Origin: Truepera radiovictrix DSM 17093
GTDB taxonomy: Bacteria > Deinococcota > Deinococci > Deinococcales > Trueperaceae
Assembly: GCF_000092425.1 (NCBI RefSeq)
Contig: NC_014221.1
Span: 873,001 to 937,000, forward strand
Reading direction: 5' to 3'
DNA length: 64,000 nucleotides
The notes under the pieces are model-generated. The model ran no database searches, was not told the origin of the DNA, and saw only the letters and a list, made by a program, of their open reading frames with translations. How positions within the stretch are numbered: position 1 is the stretch's first letter; each line of letters opens with the position of its first letter. Shown piece by piece: positions 18,681-27,949 of this stretch. A program made the position numbers and the translations under genes.

Positions 18681-19859
18681 GTGAACCGCTTTCCTTCGTC
18701 GCTGCTGCCTGTGTTGTGCGGTTTTCTCATCCTAGGGGGGGCGTCTGCGCAGCCGCAAGACGCCGAGGCGCCCCAGACGGACTACCGCGGGCTGGCGCTC
18801 ACCACCCCCTTTCCAGCTACGAGCGTGAGCCTAGAGGAGACGACGACGCTTGAACTCACCGTGCGCAACTACGGTCTGCCGCCGCAGCTGCTCGACCTCA
18901 CGGTGAGCGAGGCGCCCGAGGGGTGGACGGTGACCTTTTTGGGCAACGGGGTGCCCGTCAAGCAGGTGCAGGTCGGCCCCGACGAGAGCGTGGAGCTCAG
19001 TTTGCAGGTCGAACCCCCCGCCGAGGCGGAGCCGGGCGACTACACCCTGACGCTGCGCGCCGAAGGGGAGGGGGTGAGCGACGAGCTGCCGCTCACGCTC
19101 ACCCTCGCGCAGCTTCTGCCGCCGCGCCTGAGTTTGACGAGCGAGCTGCCCGCGCTGCGGGGGGGGCCGACGACGTCGTTTACCTTTAACGTCCGCCTGC
19201 AAAACGAGAGCAGCACCGACGCCACCGCCACCTTGCAGGCGCAGACGCCCCCTGGGTTTAGCGTGGCGTTTCGCAGCGGCGGCAACGAGGTCACGAGCAT
19301 CCCGGTCGCGGCGGGGGAGACGCAGTCGTTAAGCGTTGAGGTGTCGCCGCCGCCGAACGTCACCGCGGGCGACTACGAGGTGCTGGTGCAGGCGACCTCG
19401 GAGCGGGCGCAGGCCGAGCTGCCGCTGGGCTTAGAGATCACCGGGCGACCCGAACTGAACCTCACGAGCGTCGACGGGGTGCTCTCGGCGCGGGCCGCTA
19501 TCGGTCAGAGCACGCCGCTGCAGCTTGTCGTGCTGAATACCGGCAGCGCCCCCGCCGAAGACGTGTCGTTTTCGGCGACCACGCCCGACGGGTGGACGGC
19601 GACCTTCGAACCCGAGACGCTGCCGCGCCTCGAGCCGGGCCAGCAGGAGCAGGTGCGGCTCAACCTCACCCCGGCGGAGAACGCGATCGCCGGCGACTAC
19701 GTCCTGACGCTGCGGGCCTCGGGCGAAGGGCTCTCGGAGTCGGCGGACTTTCGCATCACCACCACCACCTCGACGCTCTGGGGTGGGGTCGCCGTGGCGG
19801 TCATCGCCGTCGCGCTCCTCGTGATGGGGGGCGCCGTGGCCCGCTTCGGGAGGCGGTAG
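18681..19859 (+). CDS. NEW3-domain membrane-anchored protein
   Basis: 392 residues: signal peptide (to about 24, ASA then QPQDA), three Ig-like beta domains and a single C-terminal membrane segment (about 366-387) ending ARFGRR. The repeats share [27 protein letters not shown], and later copies with [19 protein letters not shown], the pattern of the NPCBM-associated NEW3 domain. It should sit outside the membrane. GTG start with GGAGG 9 nt before. It is directly followed by an ABC ATPase and permease of NosF/NosY type, so it is probably the exposed partner of that transporter. Confidence 0.8.
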   Translation: MNRFPSSLLPVLCGFLILGGASAQPQDAEAPQTDYRGLALTTPFPATSVSLEETTTLELTVRNYGLPPQLLDLTVSEAPEGWTVTFLGNGVPVKQVQVGPDESVELSLQVEPPAEAEPGDYTLTLRAEGEGVSDELPLTLTLAQLLPPRLSLTSELPALRGGPTTSFTFNVRLQNESSTDATATLQAQTPPGFSVAFRSGGNEVTSIPVAAGETQSLSVEVSPPPNVTAGDYEVLVQATSERAQAELPLGLEITGRPELNLTSVDGVLSARAAIGQSTPLQLVVLNTGSAPAEDVSFSATTPDGWTATFEPETLPRLEPGQQEQVRLNLTPAENAIAGDYVLTLRASGEGLSESADFRITTTTSTLWGGVAVAVIAVALLVMGGAVARFGRR

Positions 19860-19879
19860 GGGTGCGCGCGGAGGCGTCT

Positions 19880-20890
19880 ATGGCCCCCGCGGCGCCTGCG
19901 GTGCGCGTCGCACCCGCGAGCGCCGCGGCGCCGGTGATCGAGGCCGAGGGGCTCAGCAAGCGTTACGGCACTTTCGTCGCCGTCGCGGGGCTTGACCTGC
20001 GCGTCGCGCCGGGGGAGGTCTACGGGCTTTTAGGCCCCAACGGTTCGGGGAAGACGACGACGATCCTCATGCTCTTGGGGCTCACCGAACCGAGCGGGGG
20101 GCGGGTGCGGGTGCTCGGCTTCGACCCCGCTCGCGAACCGCTCGAGGTCAAACGCCGGGTCGGCTACCTGCCGGACGCGGTAGGGTTTTACGACGACCTC
20201 TCCGCCCGCGAGAACCTGCGCTACAGCGCCCGCTTGATGGGGTTGCCGCGGGCCGAGCGCGAGGGGCGGATCGAGGCGGTGCTCACGCGTATGGGGCTCG
20301 CCGAGGTCGCCGACAAACGCGTCGGGGCCTTTTCGCGGGGGATGCGCCAGCGTCTGGGGCTCGCCGAGGTGCTCCTCAAAGCCCCGCAGGTGGCCGTGCT
20401 CGACGAGCCGACCGCCAGCTTGGACCCGAGCTCGGCGGACGAGTTTTTAGACCTCATCCGCTCGCTTAAAGCCGAAGGCATCACCGTGCTGCTCTCCTCG
20501 CACCTGCTGCACCAGGTGCAGGCGGTGTGCGACCGCGTCGGGCTCTTTCGCGCGGGGCGGCTCGAGCTCGAGGGCACCGTCGAGGCGCTGTCGCAGCGGG
20601 TGTTGGGGAGCGCTTATCACATCGAGGTCGAAGCCCACGGGGAAGCGGTCGAGGCGGCTCTCAGGGGCGTGCCGGGGGTGCTGGGGGTCGAGCGCCGCGG
20701 CGCGGGGCGCTACCGCGCCGCGGCGCGCACCGATCTGCGCCCGCAGCTCGCCGCGGCGGTCGCGGGGTGCGGGGGGGCGCTCTACGGGTTGCAGCTCGAG
20801 GCGCGTTCGCTCGACGAGGTCTACGCCCACCACTTCGGGCGCGCGGGGCGCGCCGCGCACCCCGAGGAGGTCGGTCGTGGCGTCGCTTAG
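19880..20890 (+). CDS. ABC transporter ATPase, NosF/CcmA-like
   Basis: 336 residues. Walker [11 protein letters not shown] (near 58-67), signature [16 protein letters not shown] (the SRGMRQR form typical of the ABC-2 export ATPases), Walker [15 protein letters not shown] and H-loop [10 protein letters not shown]. An extra C-terminal domain of about 90 residues follows, as in drug and copper-site (NosF) ATPases. ATG chosen because GGAGG precedes it; an in-frame GTG at 19862 is possible. Coupled to the permease by a 14-nt overlap. Confidence 0.88.
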   Translation: MAPAAPAVRVAPASAAAPVIEAEGLSKRYGTFVAVAGLDLRVAPGEVYGLLGPNGSGKTTTILMLLGLTEPSGGRVRVLGFDPAREPLEVKRRVGYLPDAVGFYDDLSARENLRYSARLMGLPRAEREGRIEAVLTRMGLAEVADKRVGAFSRGMRQRLGLAEVLLKAPQVAVLDEPTASLDPSSADEFLDLIRSLKAEGITVLLSSHLLHQVQAVCDRVGLFRAGRLELEGTVEALSQRVLGSAYHIEVEAHGEAVEAALRGVPGVLGVERRGAGRYRAAARTDLRPQLAAAVAGCGGALYGLQLEARSLDEVYAHHFGRAGRAAHPEEVGRGVA

Positions 20891-21845
20891 CCGCTCCCGG
20901 CGCGGCAGCCCCTGGACGGGGCTCGGCGCGGTCGTCGGTAAAGAGCTCGCCGACCACTTCGCGAGCGTGCGGGTGCGGCTTCTAGAGGGGCTCGTGCTGC
21001 TCACCGCGCTCGGCACCGTCTACGCCGCTACCCAGGCGCTTCGCGGCGCCGACCCGAACACCTTCCCCTTTTTGCAGCTCTTTACCGCCGCCCAGGAGCC
21101 GCTGCCGTCGTTCGTGGCGTTTTTGGGCTTTCTGGTCCCCTTGATGGCCATCGCCCTCGGCTTCGACGCGGTCAACAGCGAGTTCGGCCGCCGCACCCTC
21201 AGCCGCCTGCTCTCACACCCCATCTACCGCGACGCGCTCCTTTTCGGCAAGTTCGTAGCGGGTCTTTTAACCCTCCTCATCACCCTGCTCGCGCTCTGGC
21301 TGCTGGTCGTCGGCATGGGGATCTTTTTCCTCGGCGCCCCGCCCAGCCTCGAGGAGATCGCGCGCAGCCTCCTTTTTCTCGTGGCGACGCTCGCCTACGC
21401 GGGGGTGTGGTTGGCGCTGGCGCTGCTCTTTTCGGTGCTCTTCCGGCAGAGCGCGACCTCGGCGATGGCCGCGCTCGCCGTGTGGCTGCTTTTCGCCGTG
21501 TTCTGGCCCCTGCTCGTTTCGCTCATCGTGCCCCTCGCGCAACCGCTACAAGCGCAAGACCCCTTGGGCGCCGCCCTCGCGCAAGCGCGGCTCGAGGACG
21601 CCCTGGCGCGCCTGTCGCCCAACACGCTTTTCAGCGAGAGCACGCTCGTGCTGCTCAACCCCGCGACCCGCACTCTCGGACCGGTGCTCTTTAGCCAGCT
21701 CCAGGGGGCGCTGGTCGGGGCGCCTTTGCCCCTGGGGCAGAGTCTGCTCCTCATCTGGCCGCAGCTGACGGGGCTCATAGCCGCCACCATCCTCCTCTTT
21801 ACCCTCGCCTACGTGCTCTTTCAGCGGCAGGAGATCCGCGCGTAA
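20877..21845 (+). CDS. ABC-2 type permease, NosY-like
   Basis: 322 residues with about six membrane segments. The N-terminus [20 protein letters not shown] and the [35 protein letters not shown] segment are typical of NosY-like ABC-2 permeases. GTG start within the ATPase gene. Together with the NEW3 protein it forms a three-gene export system. The cargo is not evident; nos genes are absent. Confidence 0.85.
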   Translation: MASLSRSRRGSPWTGLGAVVGKELADHFASVRVRLLEGLVLLTALGTVYAATQALRGADPNTFPFLQLFTAAQEPLPSFVAFLGFLVPLMAIALGFDAVNSEFGRRTLSRLLSHPIYRDALLFGKFVAGLLTLLITLLALWLLVVGMGIFFLGAPPSLEEIARSLLFLVATLAYAGVWLALALLFSVLFRQSATSAMAALAVWLLFAVFWPLLVSLIVPLAQPLQAQDPLGAALAQARLEDALARLSPNTLFSESTLVLLNPATRTLGPVLFSQLQGALVGAPLPLGQSLLLIWPQLTGLIAATILLFTLAYVLFQRQEIRA

Positions 21846-21870
21846 CGGGGGGCGCGCAGCGCGTGCCAGG

Positions 21871-22740
21871 TTACGCGTCGCTGCTCGGCGGTGCGGGTCG
21901 GGACAAGGCGTGGCGGACCTGCACAGTGACCGATAGGCTCGAGTCGCCCCCCCCGCGCCGCAGCCCGCGCACGGGCGGCAGGTCGTCGTAGTCGCGCCCG
22001 TGTCCGATCTTGACGTGCGCGGGCGACACCAAGCAGCCGTTCGTGGGGTCGAAGCCGACCCAACCGCTCCCCGGCAAAAAGGCTTCAACCCAGGCGTGCG
22101 ACGCCTCCGCCCCGATAAGCCGCTCGTCGCCGCGAGGTTTTGAGTGGATGTAGCCCGAAACGTAGCGCGCGGGGATGCCGGAGCTGCGGCACAGCGCCAA
22201 CATGGCGTGCGCGAAATCTTGACAGACGCCCGAAGCGTGCTGGGCGAAGTCAGCGAGCGGCGTGTTCACGTCCGTAGCGTCGGGGGCGTAGGTAAAGCGC
22301 CCGTGCAGGTAGCTAGTCATGGCGCTCACGTAGCCCACGAGGTCGCCCTCCGGGTCTAGAGGCAGCGCCCCGAAGACGCGGTGCCAGTTCTCGTTGAGGG
22401 GCACGCGCGCGGTCGGGGCTAAAAACTCGAAGAAGCGGTGGCGCAGCTCCGGCAGCGTCCGGGCGCTCACCGCCAGAGGGGCCGGCGTCTCGTAGGTGAC
22501 GACCGTGGAACGTGCGGTGATCACCAGCTCCGTGTGGTCGTGGGGCAGGTGAAAGTGGTGGATGAGGTTGTCGAAGCGGTCGCGGTGGGTCCTGACGGTC
22601 ACCTTGGGGGCGATGTCCAACTCGAACGCCAGGCGCGTCTGCCGGTGGTCGTCGGTGGGCTGCAGCCAGAGTTCGTTAAACGAATCCCAGGCGGGCTGGC
22701 TGTAGCGGTAGTGGGTGGTGTGGGTGACGTCCAGGACCAT
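21871..22740 (-). CDS. Transglutaminase-like cysteine protease family protein
   Basis: 289 residues. An N-terminal beta domain (THTTHYRYSQPAWDSFNELWLQP) of the bacterial transglutaminase-like N region is followed by a core with the catalytic triad: Cys in ASGVCQDFAHAML, His in EASHAWVEAFLPG and Asp in WVGFDPTNGC. No signal peptide, so cytosolic. TATACT lies 9 nt before the ATG on the minus strand, a little farther than in other leaderless starts here. Substrate unknown; such proteins often accompany circularly permuted ATP-grasp and alpha-E genes, none of which is beside it. Confidence 0.85.
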   Translation of the reverse strand: MVLDVTHTTHYRYSQPAWDSFNELWLQPTDDHRQTRLAFELDIAPKVTVRTHRDRFDNLIHHFHLPHDHTELVITARSTVVTYETPAPLAVSARTLPELRHRFFEFLAPTARVPLNENWHRVFGALPLDPEGDLVGYVSAMTSYLHGRFTYAPDATDVNTPLADFAQHASGVCQDFAHAMLALCRSSGIPARYVSGYIHSKPRGDERLIGAEASHAWVEAFLPGSGWVGFDPTNGCLVSPAHVKIGHGRDYDDLPPVRGLRRGGGDSSLSVTVQVRHALSRPAPPSSDA

Positions 22741-22804
22741 CGTGGCGCGAGTATAGCAGCCGCGCTTGGAGCGCAGCTTGGGCGCGCGAACAACCGACGA
22801 GGTG

Positions 22805-24358
22805 CTACATCCCGAACACCAGCGGCGCGAGCACGAGCATGGCGAGGAAGATCACTGTGATGCTGAGCAGGTTCATAAAGAGCCCCGCGCGGATCATGTC
22901 GCGGATGTCGAGGTCGTCGTAGGCGAAGACGATGGCGTTGGGTGGGGTCGCGACCGGCATCATGAAAGCCATGGAGGCGGCGACGGCGACCGGTACGACC
23001 AGCAGCAAAGGCGACTGCCCCAAACCGACCGCCACGGCCCCCATGATGGGCAAAAAGGTCGCGGCGGTCGCCGTGTTCGAGGTCAGCTCGGTCAAAAAGA
23101 CGATGACCGCCGTGACGATCAGCACCACCCACCAGATGCTCACCCCCTGCAACCCGCTCACGCCGTCGCCGATGGCCTCGGCGAGCCCCGTGGAGCCAAA
23201 AGCGCCCGCGAGCGCGAGCCCGCCGCCAAAGAGCAAGAGCACCCCCCAGGGGATCTCCTGCGCTTCGCGCCAGGTGAGCGTAAAGCCTTCGCGGCGCGAC
23301 ACGGGGATAGCGAAAAGGAGCGTCGCGGCTATTAGCGCGACTGTCGTGTCGGAGAGCGTCAGGCCCGTCCAGGTGCTGAGGAGCGGGCGGAACATCCAGG
23401 CGAGCGCGGTTGCCACAAAGACGCCCAGCACGATCTTCTCGCCGCGGTTCATGGTGCCTAGTGCCCGGATGTCCTCGCGGATCTTGTCGCCCGCAGCGCC
23501 GAGCTCCAACCCCCGGACGGGGAAGGCCACGCGCGTGAGCCAGAGCCACCCCAAGGGCAGCATGACGAGCAGCAGGGGCACCCCGAGGGCCATCCAACGC
23601 GCGAAGGAGACCTCGAGCCCGTAGGTGCTCGCCAAAAAGCTCGCCATGAGCGTGTTGGGGGGCGTGCCGATAAGCGTCCCGACCCCGCCGATAGACGCGC
23701 CGTAGGCGATCGAAAGCATGAGCGCCACGCCGAAGTTGCGCACCTGGCTCCGGTCGGCGAGGTGCTGTTTGAGGTAGTCGATGAGCGAGATGCCGACCGC
23801 GAACATCATCACCGCCGTGGCGGTGTTGGAGATCCACATCGACAAAAACGCCGTCGCCGCGGTGAAGCCGGCTACGATGCCCGCGGGGCTCGTGCCGATG
23901 AGCCGCACGATGTTGAGCGCGATGCGCCGGTGCAGCCCCCAGCGCTGCATCGCCGCGGCGATGAAAAAGCCGCCCATAAAGAGGAAGATAATCGGGTTCG
24001 CGTAGTTCGCCGCCGTCTCCCCCTCGGGGGCGATGCCCAAAAGCGGCATAAAGGGGAGCGGCAGCAGGGCGGTCGCCGCGAGCGGGACGACCTCGGAGAG
24101 CCACCACAGGACCATCCAGGCGGTCAACCCGACGAGCCGCCACGCGGGTTCGGGGAGCCCCGCGGGTGCGGCGATCAGGAGCGGCAGCAGCGCCAGCAGC
24201 GGCCCCGCGATGAGCAGGGCGAGTTTGCCGCCGCCCGCACCCCGCGGCCGCTGCCCCTCGCGCTCGACCTCCTGCAACCGGTCGCCGCTGTCGATACGCC
24301 CCTCCCGCTGCGGGTACACCCCGACCTGCTCGCCCCGGACGTTGTTCCTGTCGTCCAC
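22805..24358 (-). CDS. DASS-family (SLC13) sodium:anion symporter
   Basis: 517 residues. After a hydrophilic N-terminus of about 50 residues come at least eleven membrane segments. Two SNT motifs are present, MWISNTATAVMM and LTELTSNTATAATF, which bind sodium and substrate in this family, each followed by a conserved proline segment (GTPPNTLM and ATPPNAIVF). Substrates in the family are dicarboxylates, citrate or sulfate. The GTG at 24358 has GGAGG 8 nt before it, and TAGAGT (complement of 24391-24396) is a good -10. The frame remains open far upstream, but that part overlaps the DUF72 gene and is not family-like. Confidence 0.85.
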   Translation of the reverse strand: MDDRNNVRGEQVGVYPQREGRIDSGDRLQEVEREGQRPRGAGGGKLALLIAGPLLALLPLLIAAPAGLPEPAWRLVGLTAWMVLWWLSEVVPLAATALLPLPFMPLLGIAPEGETAANYANPIIFLFMGGFFIAAAMQRWGLHRRIALNIVRLIGTSPAGIVAGFTAATAFLSMWISNTATAVMMFAVGISLIDYLKQHLADRSQVRNFGVALMLSIAYGASIGGVGTLIGTPPNTLMASFLASTYGLEVSFARWMALGVPLLLVMLPLGWLWLTRVAFPVRGLELGAAGDKIREDIRALGTMNRGEKIVLGVFVATALAWMFRPLLSTWTGLTLSDTTVALIAATLLFAIPVSRREGFTLTWREAQEIPWGVLLLFGGGLALAGAFGSTGLAEAIGDGVSGLQGVSIWWVVLIVTAVIVFLTELTSNTATAATFLPIMGAVAVGLGQSPLLLVVPVAVAASMAFMMPVATPPNAIVFAYDDLDIRDMIRAGLFMNLLSITVIFLAMLVLAPLVFGM

Positions 24359-24390
24359 CCTAGTGTCCTCCCGGCTGAGTTGTGACGGCG

Positions 24391-24396
24391 ACTCTA
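24391..24396 (-). promoter_or_regulatory. -10 element of the DASS transporter gene
   Basis: TAGAGT on the minus strand with a leader of about 25 nt that includes GGAGG. Confidence 0.4.
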
Positions 24397-24529
24397 GCAC
24401 GGCGCCGCAACGAGCAGCGGCGTTGTTCGCGCGCGCGGTATACACCTCGCTGCGGGTGGGCGTACGCGCAGCTGGCGACGTGTACGCGCGGGGCTCCCAT
24501 GCGGCGCGCGCCGCGGCGTAGGCTGGAGC

Positions 24530-25336
24530 ATGGAACTCTACCTGGGCACCGGCGGCTACAGCAACGACGACTGGGTTGGGCTGTTCTACCCCGAAGGCAC
24601 CAAGCCGGGCGACTATCTCGCTCACTACGCGGCGCACTTTAACGCGGTCGAACTCAACAGCTCGTTTTACAACATCCCCGGGACGAAAGCCTTCGCGGGG
24701 ATGCTCAAAAAGAGCGAGGCGCGACTTCGCTTCGCCGTCAAACTCCACCAGAGCATGACGCACACCCGCGACGCCGACGCGGAGCTCTACGGACGCCTTT
24801 TCGAGTCGGTCGCGCCGCTCCGCGAGGCGGGGATGCTGGGGCCCTTTCTGGCGCAGTTCCCCTACTCGTTTCACCGGACGCCCGAAAACCGCCGCTACCT
24901 CAAGGGCCTCACCGACCGCTTTGCGGAAGCCGGCGAGGCGCTGGCGGTGGAGTTTCGCACCGCCGAGTGGCACGTGCCGGAGGTGTATGAAGCGTTCGCC
25001 AGAGCGGGGCTGATCGCGGTCAGCGTCGACTACCCGCAGCTCCCCAAGCTGCCCCCGCCGGAGCTGCTGGTGACCTCGAGCACCGCTTATATCCGGCTGC
25101 ACGGGCGCAACGAGGACACATGGTACGGCGGCAAGAGCGCCGCCGAGCGCCACGACTACCGCTACACCCCGGACGAGCTGCGGCCGTGGGTGAGCGCTGT
25201 TGTGGCGCAAGCGGAGCGGCTCGAGCAGGTCTACGTGTTTTTCCAAAACACCACCAAGGGCCACGCGCTCAAAAACCTGGCGATGCTCAAAGAGCTCTTC
25301 GCCGAGCACGACGTCGACGCGCCCATCTCGCTCTAG
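24530..25336 (+). CDS. DUF72 (YecE-like) protein
   Basis: 268 residues, standard length. Family features: LYLGTGGYSNDDWVGLFYPEGTK, FNAVELNSSFY, RFAVKLHQSMTH, and VYVFFQNTTKGHALKN near the end, a TIM-barrel family of unknown activity. The ATG lies 5 nt after TAGGCT (24519-24524) with GGAG overlapping, so it is probably leaderless. It precedes mutS by 81 nt but mutS has its own box. Confidence 0.9.
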   Translation: MELYLGTGGYSNDDWVGLFYPEGTKPGDYLAHYAAHFNAVELNSSFYNIPGTKAFAGMLKKSEARLRFAVKLHQSMTHTRDADAELYGRLFESVAPLREAGMLGPFLAQFPYSFHRTPENRRYLKGLTDRFAEAGEALAVEFRTAEWHVPEVYEAFARAGLIAVSVDYPQLPKLPPPELLVTSSTAYIRLHGRNEDTWYGGKSAAERHDYRYTPDELRPWVSAVVAQAERLEQVYVFFQNTTKGHALKNLAMLKELFAEHDVDAPISL

Positions 25337-25405
25337 GGGGCGAGGTGCGGGTCCGCGAACCAGTCTGCTGCAAGCTGCGCGTTCTAGCGTCCTTTCGGGG
25401 GGCGG

Positions 25406-25411
25406 TATCAT
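25406..25411 (+). promoter_or_regulatory. -10 box of leaderless mutS
   Basis: TATCAT followed after 6 nt by the mutS ATG; no Shine-Dalgarno sequence lies between them. Confidence 0.45.
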
Positions 25412-25417
25412 GGCGCC

Positions 25418-27949
25418 ATGACGCTTAAGGGTGAGGGAAAAGGGCCGCTACCACCGCTTCTAGCTCAGTACGTGGAGCTGCGCGAGCGCTACCCCGACTA
25501 CCTGGTGCTCTTTCAGGTCGGCGACTTTTACGAGACCTTCGGCGAGGACGCCGAGCGGCTCGCGCGCGCGATCAACATCACCCTGACGCACAAGACGAGC
25601 AAGGACTTCGTCACGCCGATGGCGGGGATCCCGGTGCGGAGCGCCGACAGCTACCTCGAAAAGCTCCTGGCCCAAAACATCTGCGTGGCGATCGCCGACC
25701 AGCTCGAGAGCCCAGCCGATGCCGACGGCCTGGTGAGGCGCGACGTCACCCAGCTCATCACCCCCGGCACCGTCACCGATGACAAACTCCTGCGCCCCGA
25801 CGCGACCTATCTGGCGGCGGTCGCGACCGGCGAGGGTTACGGTTTGGCGCTTCTAGACCTCTCGACCGGCGAGTTTCGCGGCACCCAGCTCTACAGCAAA
25901 GCGGCGCTCTTCGACGAGCTGCGCCGCTACCGCCCCGCCGAGCTCCTCTTGGCCCCCGAGCTGCACGCCCAGGAGAGCTTTCGCGAGGGGTGCTGCGAGC
26001 GCTTTTCGGTGATGGTGACGCGCGGGCGCTTCGACGAGAGCGAGGCGCAAGGGGCGCTCGCTGGGCACTTCGGCGCGCTCCCGACGGGGCTGGATACGGC
26101 GGCGCTCTTGCGGGCCGCCGGGGCGGTGCTCTCGTACGCGCGCCACACCCAGCGCGGGAAGCTACCCCAGGTCACGCGCTTCGTGCGCTACGACCCGAGC
26201 GCCTACATGCAGCTCGGCGAGACGGCGCTCGCCACCTTGGAGGTCTTTCGCACCGCGCACGCTGCGCTCGGCGAGGGGGGGCGTACGCTCCTCAGCATCC
26301 TCGACGCGACCCGCACGGCGCCGGGCCGGCGGCTGCTGCAGGCGTGGCTGCGCCACCCGCTGCTCGACCGCGAGCTCATCGAGGCGCGCTTAGGCGCCGT
26401 CGAGGCGTTTGTTCAGGACGGGGTGCTGCGCCGCGAGGTGCGCAAAGCGCTCTTTAAGATGCACGACCTCGAGCGCCTCGCCTCGAAGCTCGTCACGGAG
26501 CGCGCGAACGCCCGCGACCTCTGCGCCCTGGCGCGCTCGCTGGCGCTCGTCCCGGAGCTGAGGCGACTCCTCGGCGCTCGCGGCGAACGGGCGCTCGCGG
26601 CGCTCGGCGAGCGCCTGCGCGTCCCCGAGGGGGTGTGCGAGCGCGTCGGGGCGGCGTTGGTCGATGACCCGCCGCTCAAGATCACCGAGGGCGGCCTTAT
26701 CCGCAGCGGCTTCGACCGCGAGCTCGACGGTCTGCGCGCGCGGGCCGAGGACGCGCGCGCGTGGATCGCCGCCCTGGAGGCCGAGGAGCGCGCCGCGACG
26801 GGGATCCCCACGCTCAAGATCGGCTTCAACGGGGTTTTCGGCTACTACCTCGAGGTCACCCGCCCCTATCTCGAGCGCGTGCCGCCGAGCTACCGCGCCG
26901 TGCAGACGTTAAAGGACCGGCAGCGCTACGTCCGCGACGACCTGCGCGAGCGCGAGCGGGAGATTCTGCGCTTCGAGGCGGCCGCCAAGGGCCGCGAGTA
27001 CGAGGTCTTCGGCCTCCTGCGCGGCGAGCTCGCCGCCGCGGCCGACGCGGTGCGCGACCTCGGCGCGGCCTTGGCCGAGCTCGACGTCTACAGCGCGCTC
27101 GCCGAGGTGGCCGCCGAGGGCCGCTTCTGCCGCCCCACCTTCTCCGAGGGGGCGCTCGAGATCCGCGCGGGGCGGCACCCGGTGGTCGAGCGCTTTCACC
27201 CCTTTATCCCCAACGACCTCACCATGTCGCCGAGTGAGCGGCTGCTGATCCTCACCGGCCCTAATATGTCGGGCAAGTCGACCTATTTGCGGCAGAGCGC
27301 GCTTATTGCGCTGCTCGCGCAGATCGGTTCGTTCGTCCCGGCCGAGAGGGCCGTGCTGCCGCTCTTTGAGCGCATCTACACCCGCATCGGCGCGTCGGAC
27401 GACATCGCGGGGGGGCGCAGCACCTTCATGGTCGAGATGAGCGAGCTTGCCACCATTTTGCAGAACGCCACCCCCAAGAGCCTCGTGCTTTTAGACGAGA
27501 TCGGGCGCGGGACGAGCACCTTCGACGGCCTCGCGCTCGCCTGGGCGGCGGCGGAGTACCTCGAGGCGCGCACCGGCGCCTACGTCCTCTTCGCCACCCA
27601 CTACTTCGAGCTGACCGCCCTCGAGGGGCGGCTCGCGAGCGCGCGCAACCTGCACGTCGCCGCCAAAGAGGAGGCAGGGGGGCTGACCTTCTACCACCAG
27701 GTCCTGCCGGGACCGGCGTCGAAAGCCTACGGGCTCGAGGTCGCCAAACTCGCGGGCGTCCCCGCGAAGGTTTTAGCGCGCGCCCGCGCCCTTTTAGAGG
27801 GGCTCGAGGCGACCCGCAACGACCAAGCCAAAGGGGTGGTCGACGCGCTGTTGGCGGTCGACGTCAGCCGCCTGTCGCCCCTTGAAGCGCTCCAGCTCCT
27901 TTACGAGCTGCAAGACCGCGCGCGCGGCCTGGCGCCGCAACCCACGTAA
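25418..27949 (+). CDS. mutS: DNA mismatch repair protein MutS
   Basis: 843 residues, near the E. coli length. The mismatch-reading Phe-x-Glu is in GDFYETF (F37, E39). The ATPase domain has Walker A LTGPNMSGKSTYLRQ (about 610-624), the STFMVEMSE segment, Walker B LVLLDEIGRGTSTFDG and ATHYFEL. The C-terminal end is short. It recognises mispairs and recruits MutL. TAA stop and the mutL ATG overlap (TAATG), so the two are translated together. Confidence 0.98.
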   Translation: MTLKGEGKGPLPPLLAQYVELRERYPDYLVLFQVGDFYETFGEDAERLARAINITLTHKTSKDFVTPMAGIPVRSADSYLEKLLAQNICVAIADQLESPADADGLVRRDVTQLITPGTVTDDKLLRPDATYLAAVATGEGYGLALLDLSTGEFRGTQLYSKAALFDELRRYRPAELLLAPELHAQESFREGCCERFSVMVTRGRFDESEAQGALAGHFGALPTGLDTAALLRAAGAVLSYARHTQRGKLPQVTRFVRYDPSAYMQLGETALATLEVFRTAHAALGEGGRTLLSILDATRTAPGRRLLQAWLRHPLLDRELIEARLGAVEAFVQDGVLRREVRKALFKMHDLERLASKLVTERANARDLCALARSLALVPELRRLLGARGERALAALGERLRVPEGVCERVGAALVDDPPLKITEGGLIRSGFDRELDGLRARAEDARAWIAALEAEERAATGIPTLKIGFNGVFGYYLEVTRPYLERVPPSYRAVQTLKDRQRYVRDDLREREREILRFEAAAKGREYEVFGLLRGELAAAADAVRDLGAALAELDVYSALAEVAAEGRFCRPTFSEGALEIRAGRHPVVERFHPFIPNDLTMSPSERLLILTGPNMSGKSTYLRQSALIALLAQIGSFVPAERAVLPLFERIYTRIGASDDIAGGRSTFMVEMSELATILQNATPKSLVLLDEIGRGTSTFDGLALAWAAAEYLEARTGAYVLFATHYFELTALEGRLASARNLHVAAKEEAGGLTFYHQVLPGPASKAYGLEVAKLAGVPAKVLARARALLEGLEATRNDQAKGVVDALLAVDVSRLSPLEALQLLYELQDRARGLAPQPT

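Noticed and set aside
22599-24143. 514-aa minus-strand ORF overlapping the DASS gene in another frame
   Set aside because: Arg/His/Gly-rich shadow of the transporter gene.
24359-25411. 868-aa form of the DASS transporter
   Set aside because: The extra N-terminal 350 residues are antisense to the DUF72 gene and unlike the family; GTG 24358 has a ribosome binding site and a -10 box.
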